A program made the translations under genes and the position numbers. Below, piece by piece: positions 48,260-58,927 of a stretch of DNA of 64,000 nucleotides. The notes below the pieces were generated by a model. The model worked only from the letters and a program-made list of their open reading frames with translations, was not told the DNA's origin and ran no database searches. Every line of letters starts with the position of its first letter. Position 1 is the stretch's first letter. The stretch spans positions 1,226,049 to 1,290,048 of the forward strand of contig KL197714.1 in assembly GCA_000697665.1 (NCBI GenBank), written 5' to 3'. The DNA is from Jaapia argillacea MUCL 33604 (taxonomy: Eukaryota > Basidiomycota > Agaricomycetes > Jaapiales > Jaapiaceae).

Positions 48260-49167
48260 TGGTGCTGGACTGGTGAGATATGGACGAGTGTTATCGAGAT
48301 AATGGGCGGCCTGAGAAACAGTGGATAACTTTACTCACTGGCAGATGGAGCGCGCGAATGGAGGAGTCGTTGCCGATGGCAAAGTGACCAGTTATCTCGC
48401 CGTCGGCCCATGTCCCATCCTGCAACTTGAGGGGTGTATGTATACTTTGCGAAAGGCGTTGCGTCCAACAAAACACCGATTAAGAGACGTTGTAGATCCG
48501 AAACGACAAGCGGAGAAGACAGTATGTGTTTAGCACCCCGGCGCACACAGATAGTCTGGTCAGAAGTCATCTTGATTCTTGACAACACCGGCTCATGATG
48601 AAATGAGACGAGCATGGAATCCGAATCACACTCAACCGTCTGTCGCTTTGCCACATCTCAGAAGAGGCAGATCTTTGTTGCGACCGAGCCTGCCATGAAC
48701 AAGCACCCTCCGAGTCATCACCGTAACTGGGTCCCATGGGGGAAGGAATGGGGAGTTATGATGAGGACGAGGTCTTACCGTATCTAGCCAAGATGACAAG
48801 GAATCCCGACAGCGCATCTTGCGGAAGTGGTTCGAGTATGAGCGGCTATCGAGTATTGGAGGCATCGGAACGAGGAACGTCCCGCTAACTTGTTCTGAGC
48901 GATTGGGGGGTAGTCTCAATTTAAAGTAGGAGACGCTACTGAGAGGATTTGTTGTATTATTAGGGTAAACTCCTGGTCAAGTTAGCGTTAGCATTCACGA
49001 GGCGTTCAAGTTTGCGCGAAGGGTTTCTATGAGTATGTTTGACGAACCTCATCCATCACTTTAAAATGCAACCAACCACAGGCCAAAGCGCAGCCTCCGA
49101 TCACCAACTCCCAACCCACCAATTCAACCAACCTAACACAGCCACCACCATTACCGGAAAAGACAAC
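48260..49167. other. Intergenic, no gene seen
   Basis: Promoter side of the hydantoinase gene and 3' flank of TRM44. Overlapping minus frames at 48331..48919 show no motif. Confidence 0.45.
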
Positions 49168-51386
49168 TCAATGTTCACCAGCCTTCCCCTCTGGCTTCCT
49201 AACCCTAAACAACCCCCTCTCTTTCGTTTGTAAAATGATAGATTTAGCTCGTTCGAGCGTTTGTTCGGGTGGGGTGGGGAGTTTCTTTCGGCCTGGGGGT
49301 GCGTTAGCGTTGTTGTGGGTGGTTGTAAGGATCGGAAAGGAGACGAAAGGAGGAGAGAAAGAGAAGGGGAAGAAGAGACGAACCAACAACAGCCCAATTC
49401 CTCGTGCTAGGTATCCTCAAATTATCACACTCAACAACCCACCCACACCACCCACTCAACCCCGCCAACCAGATCCTATAACTTGAATAAGAAGAGGAAG
49501 AGGAACCTTCGGAGCCTAGGGAGAGGGAGGTTATGAATGATGAGAGGGATTGTTCGTTGGGTCTTTGAAGTTCGCGAGCATCTTTTGTTTGTAGCGAGCT
49601 CGGCTCCTCAAAAAATTCGTCGGCGCCCCTCCCCCTTGTAAACCTCTCGTCGAACGCCCATGCACAACATGGGATCGAGATGTACCCTGTAGCCATGTAA
49701 CATGTAAGTTGATTAGTTTGATCTTTCATCGGTTTTTGATCGAAGTGGTGGGATGGGGGGTGAGGAACGAGGATGGGGAACGAGTAAGGGGATAAGTGGA
49801 ATGAAGGATGCAAGGGTTGCGTGGAACGAAGAACGAGCAAAGAACTCACCTGAGGAATCCATTAGAGTCGAGAGGACGGGTACCCAAGGCGTGAGTTCGT
49901 CAGCATGGTTCGCTATCAAGAACATTTGTGGGGTGTTGAGTATGGTGTTAATTTGGTTTTGGTCGGAGGAGGACGGCGAGGGTGTGTCTTCGCATGAACG
50001 AGATGCGTCCTCGCAAGAGCCCACGAGAGCTAACGGATCAACACCACCCACAACCAACCTCTCCCTCGTACTCTCCGGGTAGCCATCCCATGATTTACGA
50101 GCACGGACGTCGATTCCGTAGCCTTTGTAACCTTCGGAAAGGAGGATGTGGGTTAGGAGGGCGTTGCCGCATCTATTTGGGCATGAGTCGACGGGAGAGG
50201 GTGAGCCGAAAAGAAGGGATGAGAAAGGTGAAACGGAGAGGGTGAAAGGGAGGAGGCGGAAGGGAGGAAGGAGGAGGGAGGGAGGAAGGAGGGCGTACCC
50301 GAGATCTAAGAACCCACCAGGTGGTCTCCCCCATTTCTTCCATGGTTCCTCCTCCAACTTTTCTTCCTGCTCCTCTCCCTCAGGTGGAAAGGTGTCTTTC
50401 CAGAGGAGCATGAGATACGTCGCGATCCCAATATCCTAACCCCCTCCCAAATCAACATTTCTCCTCCCTGCCCCCACAAACCAAGACAAAAAACGCACCT
50501 CAAAAACATGTTTAAGCGGATCAGTCACCTCCCTCCACTCCTCAACCAAACCCTTATGTCTCTCCCTCATCACACCATACAAATCTTGGTATTCGTCACG
50601 GGGGATTAAGAGGTCGTGGGCGGTTCGTTTTTTGTAGGATGTTAGGGTTCCGTGGAGGTATCTGTGGAGGGTTTGGAGGAGGGAGAGGGAGGTGCGGTGG
50701 AGGCGGGAGGAGGGGTTCGTTGGGTCTTGATCGTTTTGAGATGTTGGGGGGAGGGGGAGGAGGGAGATGAGGAGTGTTGGGGAGGAAGGGGGGTGGAGGT
50801 GGAATGAGATTTGGGAGACTTGGGGGTGGTAGTACGGTAGAGGAGTGGAAGGGGATGGGAGGGGAGTCAAGACTAGGAGGGTTGGTGTTGTGTATAAAGG
50901 ATCATCTTCTGATCCTTGGGTCTTCATATCCTCTAGTTCATGAGGATCGGGAGATTTAGTGTAGAGAGTACATAGTTGTTCTAACGAGGCGTCGCGAGTC
51001 GGTCTCCGAGGAAGGAGTTTGCGGTAGTATGCTTTTGTTGGTTCGTACCCTTTGATTTGGGGTGTGGATGGTGGGAAGGGTGGGGAAGTGTACGTAGCGA
51101 TCAATTCGGACCGGAGGATGAGTGTAGAATTGTATTCGGGATGATTAACGAGTAACATCGCAGCTTCTTCAAACTATGCTCTTCAATCAACCCCTCCCTC
51201 ACCTAAACCGTGATGGAGAGGACATACAATTGACAAAGGAAAGTCTGCGGGACATTGGATCACGGGGATCGCTTCCTCTATTTTCTGATCACCTATTGGG
51301 GATGTAGAAGTGAAGATTAGAGGGGGGATGGGTGAGTCGGGCGGGCATGGCGTTGGGAGGAATTGGGGTCGGGGTGTGTTGGACAT
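49168..51386 (-). CDS. TRM44: tRNA (uracil-2'-O-)-methyltransferase
   Basis: Six exons: 51386..51228, 51173..50499, 50435..50299, 50172..49850, 49686..49384, 49292..49168 (573 aa). It is the SAM-dependent enzyme that makes Um44 in the variable arm of tRNA-Ser, in the cytosol. The block FEDIGIATYLMLLW is followed by the SAM-binding motif LDLGCGNALLTHIL and GYKGYGIDVRARKSWD, which are diagnostic. Later come IANHADELTPWVPVL and the PCCAWAFD segment that replaces the usual PCCPFDF. The C-terminus LRIPSTRNW...FRVRKPEGK is conserved. Two introns are long for this region (157-163 nt or similar), and intron 3 is an almost pure polypurine tract on the plus strand. It diverges from CSN3 across 288 bp. 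Confidence 0.93.
50208..50294. repeat. Polypurine tract inside TRM44 intron 3
   Basis: About 85 bases are almost all A or G on the plus strand (GGGAGGAAGG-type words), within intron 50173..50298. On the transcript this is a CT-rich run ahead of the acceptor. Such tracts can adopt triplex structures and vary in length. Confidence 0.75.
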
Positions 51387-51674
51387 GGGGTGGATGAGTG
51401 CAACTTGAATGATCAGCGCCCAGTCGAAGCGAGTCGAAGTCCATCAATCGATTCCCACGCCTCTAATCTTGCCCTCGTGCCCCTGAATCTCAACGCGTAC
51501 CACTGCAGTGCCAACCTCGCTCCGTATCCCAAGTCTGATTCTGACGATCCAGTACTTGCAGAGCCATCAGCAACCCAGGCTACCTACCAAGGTCGCACAT
51601 CCATAGCGAGTTGACTGAAGTAAGTGTCGATTGATCTTTGATACGGGCGGGCACCACTAACGCCCCCACCCAGA
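51387..51674. promoter_or_regulatory. Shared promoter of TRM44 and CSN3
   Basis: The 288 bp between two divergent start codons must carry both promoters. No TATA box is obvious. Confidence 0.5.
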
Positions 51675-54600
51675 ATGTCGACCTCAACAAACCCCCAACA
51701 ACAAGCCCCCCTCTCCCTCGACACCCTAATCTCAGAAATAACCTCCCCAACTTCCTTCCCAGCCCTCGCACACCTCCTCAAATCATTCGCTCCTAAAGAT
51801 GTCAGAGATGTCATACTCGGTAGTACGCTGAGCGGTGGTGGTGATCCGTTGGATGTCTTGGACGTCGTTAGCAATACTCTTGGTGTTCTTTGGATCTTGT
51901 GAGTCGCTTTAGTTCTCAAGGAGGGTGAAGGGATGGCTGATTGGGTGGGGGTGTAGGTCGGCGAGGGTCAATGCGCACCCGCAGGCTAGACCGAGGTTCA
52001 GCTACATTGAACAATTCTGTGCCACTTTCGATGTTAACCAGGCGAGGTTGGCTCCCGAACGAGGTGAGCTGGACTATCCCCTCTATTCCTCCCTGCGCCC
52101 CTCTAACCAAATCACCAGTAACACTACTCGCAAGAGGTATAGTCAACATCTCACACCAGATGGGCGACGTGAGTCTTCCCATCCTTGCATACATCACCCC
52201 GCATACATCCGCTCCATCCCATCCCGCATACACCCACTAATCCCTACCCTCTGCACCACGCCACAGCCAAAACTATCCCTAAAACCTCTCTACGACCTCC
52301 TAACCCGATTCCCTCCAAACCTCTCATACTTAACACCTCTACACCCTCTATTCGTAGTCGTAAGTCCTTTTCCTCTCCCTTTTTTCTTTTTTCTTTCTTC
52401 GGGATTGGGATTGGTGATTGTGAGATGGTTTCGGATTTGTTCGTGAAAGTTTGATTTACATAACTTATTGCTGAGATTTTGGATGTTCGGTTTTTTGGGC
52501 TCGAGGGTGGTTTCTGTTTCGTATTCGCCATTGACGGTCCTCGAGTCCTGTCATTTGTATCATCAAAATTCCAACCTCTTTCCTTTGTATCTTCACTTCT
52601 TTCCTATCTGCTTTCGCTGGGACGTTTCACCTCGTTCGCCCCCATATCTTTCGTTCGCGTTCATATTCTCGTCTGTTTCGTTTACGTTCACGTTCTCATC
52701 TATTTCGCTTGTGTTCACATTGTCATCTATCTCGTTCACGCCTTTCGCGTCCTTCTCTTTCGGTCACGTTCACGTCTTTCTGATTGTGTTTGGACGTCTG
52801 ATGAAATCCTTTCTGCATCCTTTCATATACTCTCTTCTTTTGGGGGCATTCATCACCCATCTCCTTACTGGGACGTTCAAATCTCATCCCGTCCGCCTTC
52901 TTTTGGGCCTTTCGTACCTGCCCCATATTGACCTTCCCATCCTTCTACATCATTCGTCCACGCCTTTCGTTCGTTCACACCCTTCCCATCGGGAAATCAC
53001 TTCTCAGTCTCCACGCCCCCCCCTCCCATTCTACAAACACTCCAGAACTAACTACCCCCCCCCCAGGCATCCCTCCAATCCTCACACCTCCCCTCAACCC
53101 AACAAACACCAATCACTCGCGTCCTCTCAACACCGATAAAAGAAATAAACACCAACCTGTGTCCAGATCTAGGTTATAATGATAATTTGGTTTATCATTA
53201 TGTAGGAGGGTGTTGTTGGGTTGGGAGTAAAGTTTGGGTTGAGGTATGTTTGCCTCTCACCCTCCTCTCTTCCTCTCTCTATCTGGAACTGATTGGATCT
53301 GATTTATGTTGTTGGTGTCGTTCTCCCTTCATCCACTGTGGTCGAATTTACTCCCTGGCAACGTCCAAAGGCTCAAGAATTCTTCGAGATAGTGATTGGA
53401 GCTCCCGCTCAAGCTCCTAGTGCGATACAAATGGAAGCGGCGAAGAAGTTGCTTTTGGTTCAGTTGATCAAGGATGGGAAGGTTCGTTCTTCTCACTCTT
53501 CCTTTATCTCCCCTGTAGCTAATCATTCCCTCCCCCCTTCCCCCCCCTTCCCTCCCCCTCCCATTCTCTCAATTTCGCTCGTTTCCCCTCGCTCCACTCA
53601 GCTCTCCCCCCTCCCAAAATACACACACCCACACCTCCCCCGCCTCCTCAAACAAACACCCTACCACCTCCTCGTTAAACATTTCCCTCTTCAGTTAGGA
53701 GAGCTGAAAAGTGTGGTGGAGAAGGAGAGGGATGTGTTCGTTGCTGTTCGTCATTCTCCTTCCTTTGTTGATCGGGCTCTGAGCTCATTATTTTGTCCCG
53801 AATCCACTTCGACTCTAATCGAATCAACCCCAACCCCAATTGAATCAACTCCACTCTAATTGAATCGACTACGACCCCCCACCCCCACCGCCCATCCCCA
53901 ACTCGAATTGAATTGACTAGGACGAGAACTTGGGTTTAGTACTTCAAGTATTAGATGCAGCTCCGCGATGGGCGATACAGAAATTGACGCATACGTATCT
54001 TTCGCTTGGGTTGGGTGAGATTGCGAAGAGTGTTGGGATGGAGGGGGAGGTTGAGGAGGTTGGGAGGATTTTGCTTAGTATGGTATGCGTTTTTTCTCTC
54101 CTTTTCCTCCACTTTACCACCCTTCCCTTCCTCCACTCCTTCCCTTCAACCCTTTCCCTCCCCTCCCCTCCCCTCCCATCACATCACAACTTCCCTTCAC
54201 TTCAAGACCGCTTCACGACCCCCACCACCCACTAACACACACACCCAGATCGAGAAATCCGAGATAAACGCTACAATCTCCATAGACGGTACCGTCACCT
54301 TTAACGATTCTGTTGCTGGGAGAGGAGGGGTGAGTAAAGGGGAGATGGATAGGGCGTTGAGGGAGGCTCAGTATCAAGCTGAGGTTTTGCAGTATTTGGA
54401 GAGGGAGGTTGGGAGGAGTCGGGAGTATTTGGTCAAGGTTCGTTCCATCTCTTTCCCCCCACCTCCCCTTTTTTTATCGCGCCGACTTTTTTTGCGCGTC
54501 GACGTCTCTTTTTCGCGCCTACGTCGCTTTTTTTTAAATCACGAACGTGGATATTTTTGCTGACGCTCTTGGCGGTGTAGGCTGCGAAAGGGAGGGACGA

Positions 54601-54685
54601 AGTGTGGGGTGGTGCACCTGGTATTGGAGATGAGGATTTGATGTTGGGTGTTGGACCTGGTGCGGCTGTGTGGGAAGGCGATTAG
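51675..54685 (+). CDS. CSN3: COP9 signalosome subunit 3
   Basis: Ten exons: 51675..51898, 51957..52063, 52119..52168, 52267..52359, 53067..53243, 53371..53481, 53602..53745, 53921..54082, 54249..54437, 54581..54685 (453 aa). It is a PCI-domain scaffold subunit of the CSN, which deneddylates cullins together with CSN5. Family features include the N-terminal helix SFPALAHLLKSF, the NLVYHYVGG segment, AQEFFEIVIGAPAQAPSAIQ, GLVLQVL, and the winged-helix part KLTHTYLSLGLGEIAKSVG...ISIDGTVTFND. Intron 4 (52360..53066) is 707 nt, against 50-180 for the rest, and is full of repeats. The donor of exon 7 could be placed 6 nt earlier; the chosen one keeps the normal spacing to GLV. CSN5 lies 45 kb away in the same window. 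Confidence 0.88.
52653..52790. repeat. Degenerate 27-bp tandem repeat in CSN3 intron 4
   Basis: About five units of 27-28 nt, with a consensus near GTTCACGTTCTCATCTATTTC. The plus frame through it stays open and gives a nine-residue peptide repeat (FVYVHVLIY, FACVHIVIY), but it lies inside an intron. Confidence 0.7.
53808..53920. repeat. Short repeats in CSN3 intron 7
   Basis: AATCGAATCAAC, AATTGAATCAAC, AATTGAATCGAC and GAATTGAATTGAC recur at roughly 20-40 nt spacing, separated by C-rich runs, and end at the acceptor GACTAG. Confidence 0.65.
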
Positions 54686-57677
54686 AGTTGCGTTTCGCTT
54701 TTTTGGTGGAGGGGAGAAGGATTTTGTTTTGGACAATGAGCCATGGGGTGTATGCGTCTTTTTGAATTCTACGTTCTGATTTTCGTGCGTCACTGGGAGG
54801 TCAAGGGATTAGGTAGGGGGGTTGAATGCGTGATGTTATTTCTGTTAGGACCTGTGCGATGGCTATGGTGGAAGCATCAGGGGTGGACGCAACAATGGAA
54901 GTCTCGTCAGGATGATCGGTACAACATTGGATACATGTCTCAGACGAATCTACGCATGCGGAACAGCCGACCAACAAATCGGCTATACGACTGTAATCTC
55001 AAAAACTGGTTGAACTCGATAGTGTACAACATCAGTTCACTGTCAAGTTCAGCCGACCAGTGAGAGCGAGAATCAGAGCGAGAGGTCTCGAAACAGAGGG
55101 CGGGGAAAGAACTAGTCTTCGACAAGTGGATGAACTCGGTAGCGAATCATTTCTCGTTTCACTATCAAGTTCAGCCCACCGAGGAGATAGTGGAAGGGAT
55201 TTAATGAGAGCAGTGGATTGGTTTAGGAAGAGGGATGAAGTGAGCATGGAAAAAAGGGCATGGAATGAAGTAGCGGCTAAGGAGAAAAATGGTCGGGAAA
55301 ATGGGAGGGGGGTGTACGTCGCACACCTATCTGCCCGACCTAGAAATTTTTATTTCCACCCCCTCTCCCTCGGGTTCTTCTCTCCTCGACAGACGACGTT
55401 GAAAGAGGGCGAATCTCCATGTCGAGAGAACAAAAAACGGAGTCCCCCTCGGTCATAAGAAAATCGCCGACAAAACCAGCACCCGCTCCAGACGAAAACT
55501 AGGAAATTGGGAGCAAGTATAGAGAGGAGGGGGGTGAGGAGAGGTCCGACACTTTTTCTTCAAAGTTGTTTGCTTTATACGCTGTGGGTCCCAAAAATTT
55601 CCGATTTGAGGGGGTGGACTTTGCATGGGCCATATATGGCGATCGCCATGCCAGATTAAGAGAACAATGGTTTGATGGGAAGTGAGTTGGAACTCAGCCG
55701 GCTTCGGTGGGGACGCCGAAACTACAGGGGATCCTGACCGAGAGGAAACGGGACTGCAAACTATACACAAGGCGACTGAAGATTGGTCGACCCCAACCTT
55801 TTTGTGAATACTAAGACCATAGCTATATCATACATGCACATCCCTAACGTTCACCTGCCATTCCACAAATCCAACACGCATAGTACGAGGTGATCCCAAA
55901 AGAAGCCCCAGCGGTACGAGGCTTTGATCTTCCATGCTACTTATCTCGGTGCCGAATTCGAGACGCCCCAAAAATGACAGGATAATCCGGAGACGCTTTC
56001 CAGTCGCGGTTCTGACTCCCGCGTTCAAGGTCATCCCCATCGAGCCGCATCTTCGCGGAACCGCCGCAATCCAGGAGACCAAATGGACTTAATATTCCGA
56101 GCTGTCGAGAGTTTGACGAGCACCTTTGAGAAGAGATTGTTCTGTTGTTGGTTGTCGAGTTTGACCGACGGTGGAATTCCAATTGTAATCGAAACCACCG
56201 CTCCTGGAATTTTCGGAGCCAACCGAAAGATGTCGAAAGGGCAGCTAGGATTATACAACAACGACGATGATCCCAGACCCGCATTCGTTCGTGCATCAAC
56301 GGCTATAATCTTTGTATGACTATGATAACATCAGAACTTACACAAGAAACGTGCATCGCTACTTTGCTTCTCATCTCATCCCTTGACTTCAATGGCGGAG
56401 GCTCCATCTCGACACCTACCCCTAGGAGACTTGGCTCGCTATCATTAATTCTCCAAGGTTAACCTGGCTTGGGGTCTCGTGAAGTATTTCTGGCTCACCG
56501 GCTCCAGTCGATTTGAGAGCGCATTTGCTCCCGATTTGAAGGGTTCCCGGAATCACATCGAGGGCAATCTCATACAGGGCCAGCTAATGCGCCAACTGTA
56601 CAGTAATCGACGGATTATGATGGGGGATTCGGTGCCTCGGAAGGACTTTATAACCACGTAAAATTCGTGGAAGGCATTGACGTACCTTCGTGGAGAACAG
56701 ACATCAATCTGTCAGTTCTGCCAACATGCGTGAGCAAAATCCCATACCATCAAATGCCATAGACTTGAAGATGACCAATAGGTGTACATCACTACCCCGC
56801 ATAACACCAGCGAGTGACTGGCATTCGAGCATGGTGGGGTAGATCGCGGGGTTTGGGTAGGGAGAAGCTGAGAACCAACTCGTCGTTCTGAGAGTCAGAT
56901 TCCTGAGAGTCAGATTCCCTTCCCGTTTCCTCGTGGCCAGCGGAGGTCTTCGTAGATATTGAAACTAGCACGTCGAGTGCGGACGAAAGAAAGCAAAATT
57001 CATCGTTGCAAGTTCGATTACTGTTTGACTGGTCTGTGAACAAGTGTTACGCCACAGTTGTTGAAATTAACGGATCAGCGGAGCGACTTATCCGTTGCCC
57101 ATCCCAAACTCCCCCCCAGCTCGGCGTACAATGTCTCTAACTTATGATCGTCCAAGAACCTGCATACGACCCATCTCTACTCATCCCTTCTTCTTCCAGG
57201 CTCAAACTCTTCCTCGTCACCTCCGCTTTATCTGATTCATCGAAGATGGTTGGATAAAAATAAACGAAGGAAATGGATGCCCCGAGATTCTACCAGTCTT
57301 ACTGTGTTATCGTGTCTTTTTCGTGTCATGTTCATCTCGCTAAGACCCTCGGTTCATAATATCCATGTCAGCCTCTATCTTCAGCCTGGCATGCCTTCCG
57401 CTCCGAACCAATCTTCGCCTCTGATACAAACTTTCTTGCTTTGCACCTAGCCCACTTGAAGACCGAATATCGGGCCCCATCCAAGATACGCTCCATCTAA
57501 TACCCTCCCACGGGCACGGAAGTGCGTTCCCGCCATGCTTATGCCGTTAATCGAGAACACCATGAATCAGCTCTCATGCCTTCTCCCAAACGCTTTCTGT
57601 AAGCAAGACTAAAACCTCTCACGACAACGTTGATCAACCATACCTCGTCTCACGAAACACCGCCCGAAATGGTGCGA
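54686..57677. other. Stretch without a recognised gene
   Basis: About 3 kb downstream of CSN3. It contains the imperfect direct repeat listed next, and short frames on both strands without motifs. The last few hundred bases are the leader and promoter side of the first WrbA gene. Confidence 0.45.
55009..55195. repeat. Imperfect direct repeat
   Basis: A block near 55009 (GGTTGAACTCGATAGTG, then ACTGTCAAGTTCAGCCGACC) recurs near 55127 (GGATGAACTCGGTAGCG, then CTATCAAGTTCAGCCCACC). The spacing is about 118 bp. No coding role is seen. Confidence 0.7.
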
Positions 57678-57685
57678 GATAAAAG
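57678..57685 (+). promoter_or_regulatory. TATA-like box of WrbA gene 1
   Basis: GATAAAAG; the ATAAAAG part begins 46 nt before the ATG at 57725. WrbA gene 3 has the same element at the same distance. Confidence 0.55.
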
Positions 57686-57724
57686 CTCGGCTCCCACCAA
57701 GCTTGCGGGGCCAGAAAGTTTTGA

Positions 57725-58739
57725 ATGTGCTTTCCCTCAAAACGGCAGAAAACGGACAAAGGCGAATCGAAGCCTTTGGAAACTGCTACCCATCCCTCCA
57801 CAGCTAGAGATACAAATACCCCAGCTCCAGTTGCTAACACCGTTTCTGAAACCACCAATCCCATCCACACTACTCCCTCCACAGATACCACCATGGCCTC
57901 CTCCCCTAGACTCGCCATCGTCATCTACTCGATGTACGGCCACATTGCCAAACGTGAGTAACGCGCCCTACCCTTTTGGTCGTCTACGGGGTCGTCTCAC
58001 TCGAGTCCAAACCAGTCGCCGAGGCAATCAAGTCCGGTGTCGAAGGTGCCGGCGGGAACGTCACCATCTACCAGTACGTCTCCTCCTTTGATAGCTGTAC
58101 CCCGACGTTGACGTACATCCAGGATCGCCGAGACCCTCTCAGACGAGATTCTCACATTGGTCAAGGCACCCCCCAAGGCTGATTATCCCATCTTGAACCC
58201 CATGGACCTCGCCAAGTTCGACGGTTACCTCTTCGGTATTCCCACTCGTTACGGCAACATGCCCGTCCAATGGAAGGTGCGCTTTATCTCCCCCAAACAC
58301 GAATCACGTGTAAAGATGTTTATCATTCGGGTTATAGGCCTTCTGGGATTCCACTGGTCCCCTCTGGGCCAACACCGCCCTCTGCGGCAAATACGCTGGC
58401 ATGTTCGTTTCCACCGGATCCGCTGGTGGAGGACAAGAGTCAACCGCCATGTCCTGCATGTCGACCCTCGTCCATCACGGTTTGATCTACGTTCCTCTCG
58501 GATACAAGTACGTCTTCCAGCAGATGGCCAACTTGGATGAGGTTCGCGGTGGTGAGTTCCTTTCAACCCCTTTCATGTATTGAATCGGATTCTGAGTTGC
58601 CATCGTAGGATCTCCATGGGGTTGCGGAACTTTCGCCAACTCCGATGGCTCCCGTCAACCCACTCCTCTCGAACTCGAGATCGCTACCTTCCAAGGAAAG
58701 GCGTTCTACGAGTACGTTTCCAGGGTTAAGTGGGATTAG
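57725..58739 (+). CDS. WrbA-type NAD(P)H:quinone oxidoreductase, copy 1
   Basis: Five exons: 57725..57953, 58016..58073, 58123..58276, 58338..58551, 58609..58739 (261 aa). It is an FMN flavoprotein that reduces quinones by two electrons, which protects against quinone and redox stress. After a ~55-residue Pro/Thr-rich leader beginning MCFPSKRQK, the flavodoxin fold starts at [19 protein letters not shown]. WrbA signatures are [44 protein letters not shown] and [10 protein letters not shown]. The C-terminus [15 protein letters not shown] is typical. The leader is not an obvious targeting signal, though MCFPSKR could be lipid-modified at Cys2; this is a guess. Exons 2-4 have the same lengths (58, 154, 214) as in copy 2. 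Confidence 0.93.
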
Positions 58740-58927
58740 AAAACTGGAAAGGGATCGGTGGATGGCGAGATGCGAAGATGGCTGTAGATGTATTTATACC
58801 ACATTCACTTGCATTTTCATCTTGGAACTATATTTTGAACCTGCAACTGTCCGAGAGCTGCGAGCACAAGAATATTCGCACGAGCGAGTCTCCAACACCG
58901 TAGCGACATATTGGCAAACCAATTCAT

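Noticed and set aside
52468-53139. 223-codon plus frame as a membrane-protein gene
   Set aside because: It lies inside CSN3 intron 4 and its hydrophobicity comes from T-rich tandem repeats. CSN3 exons on both sides join cleanly without it.
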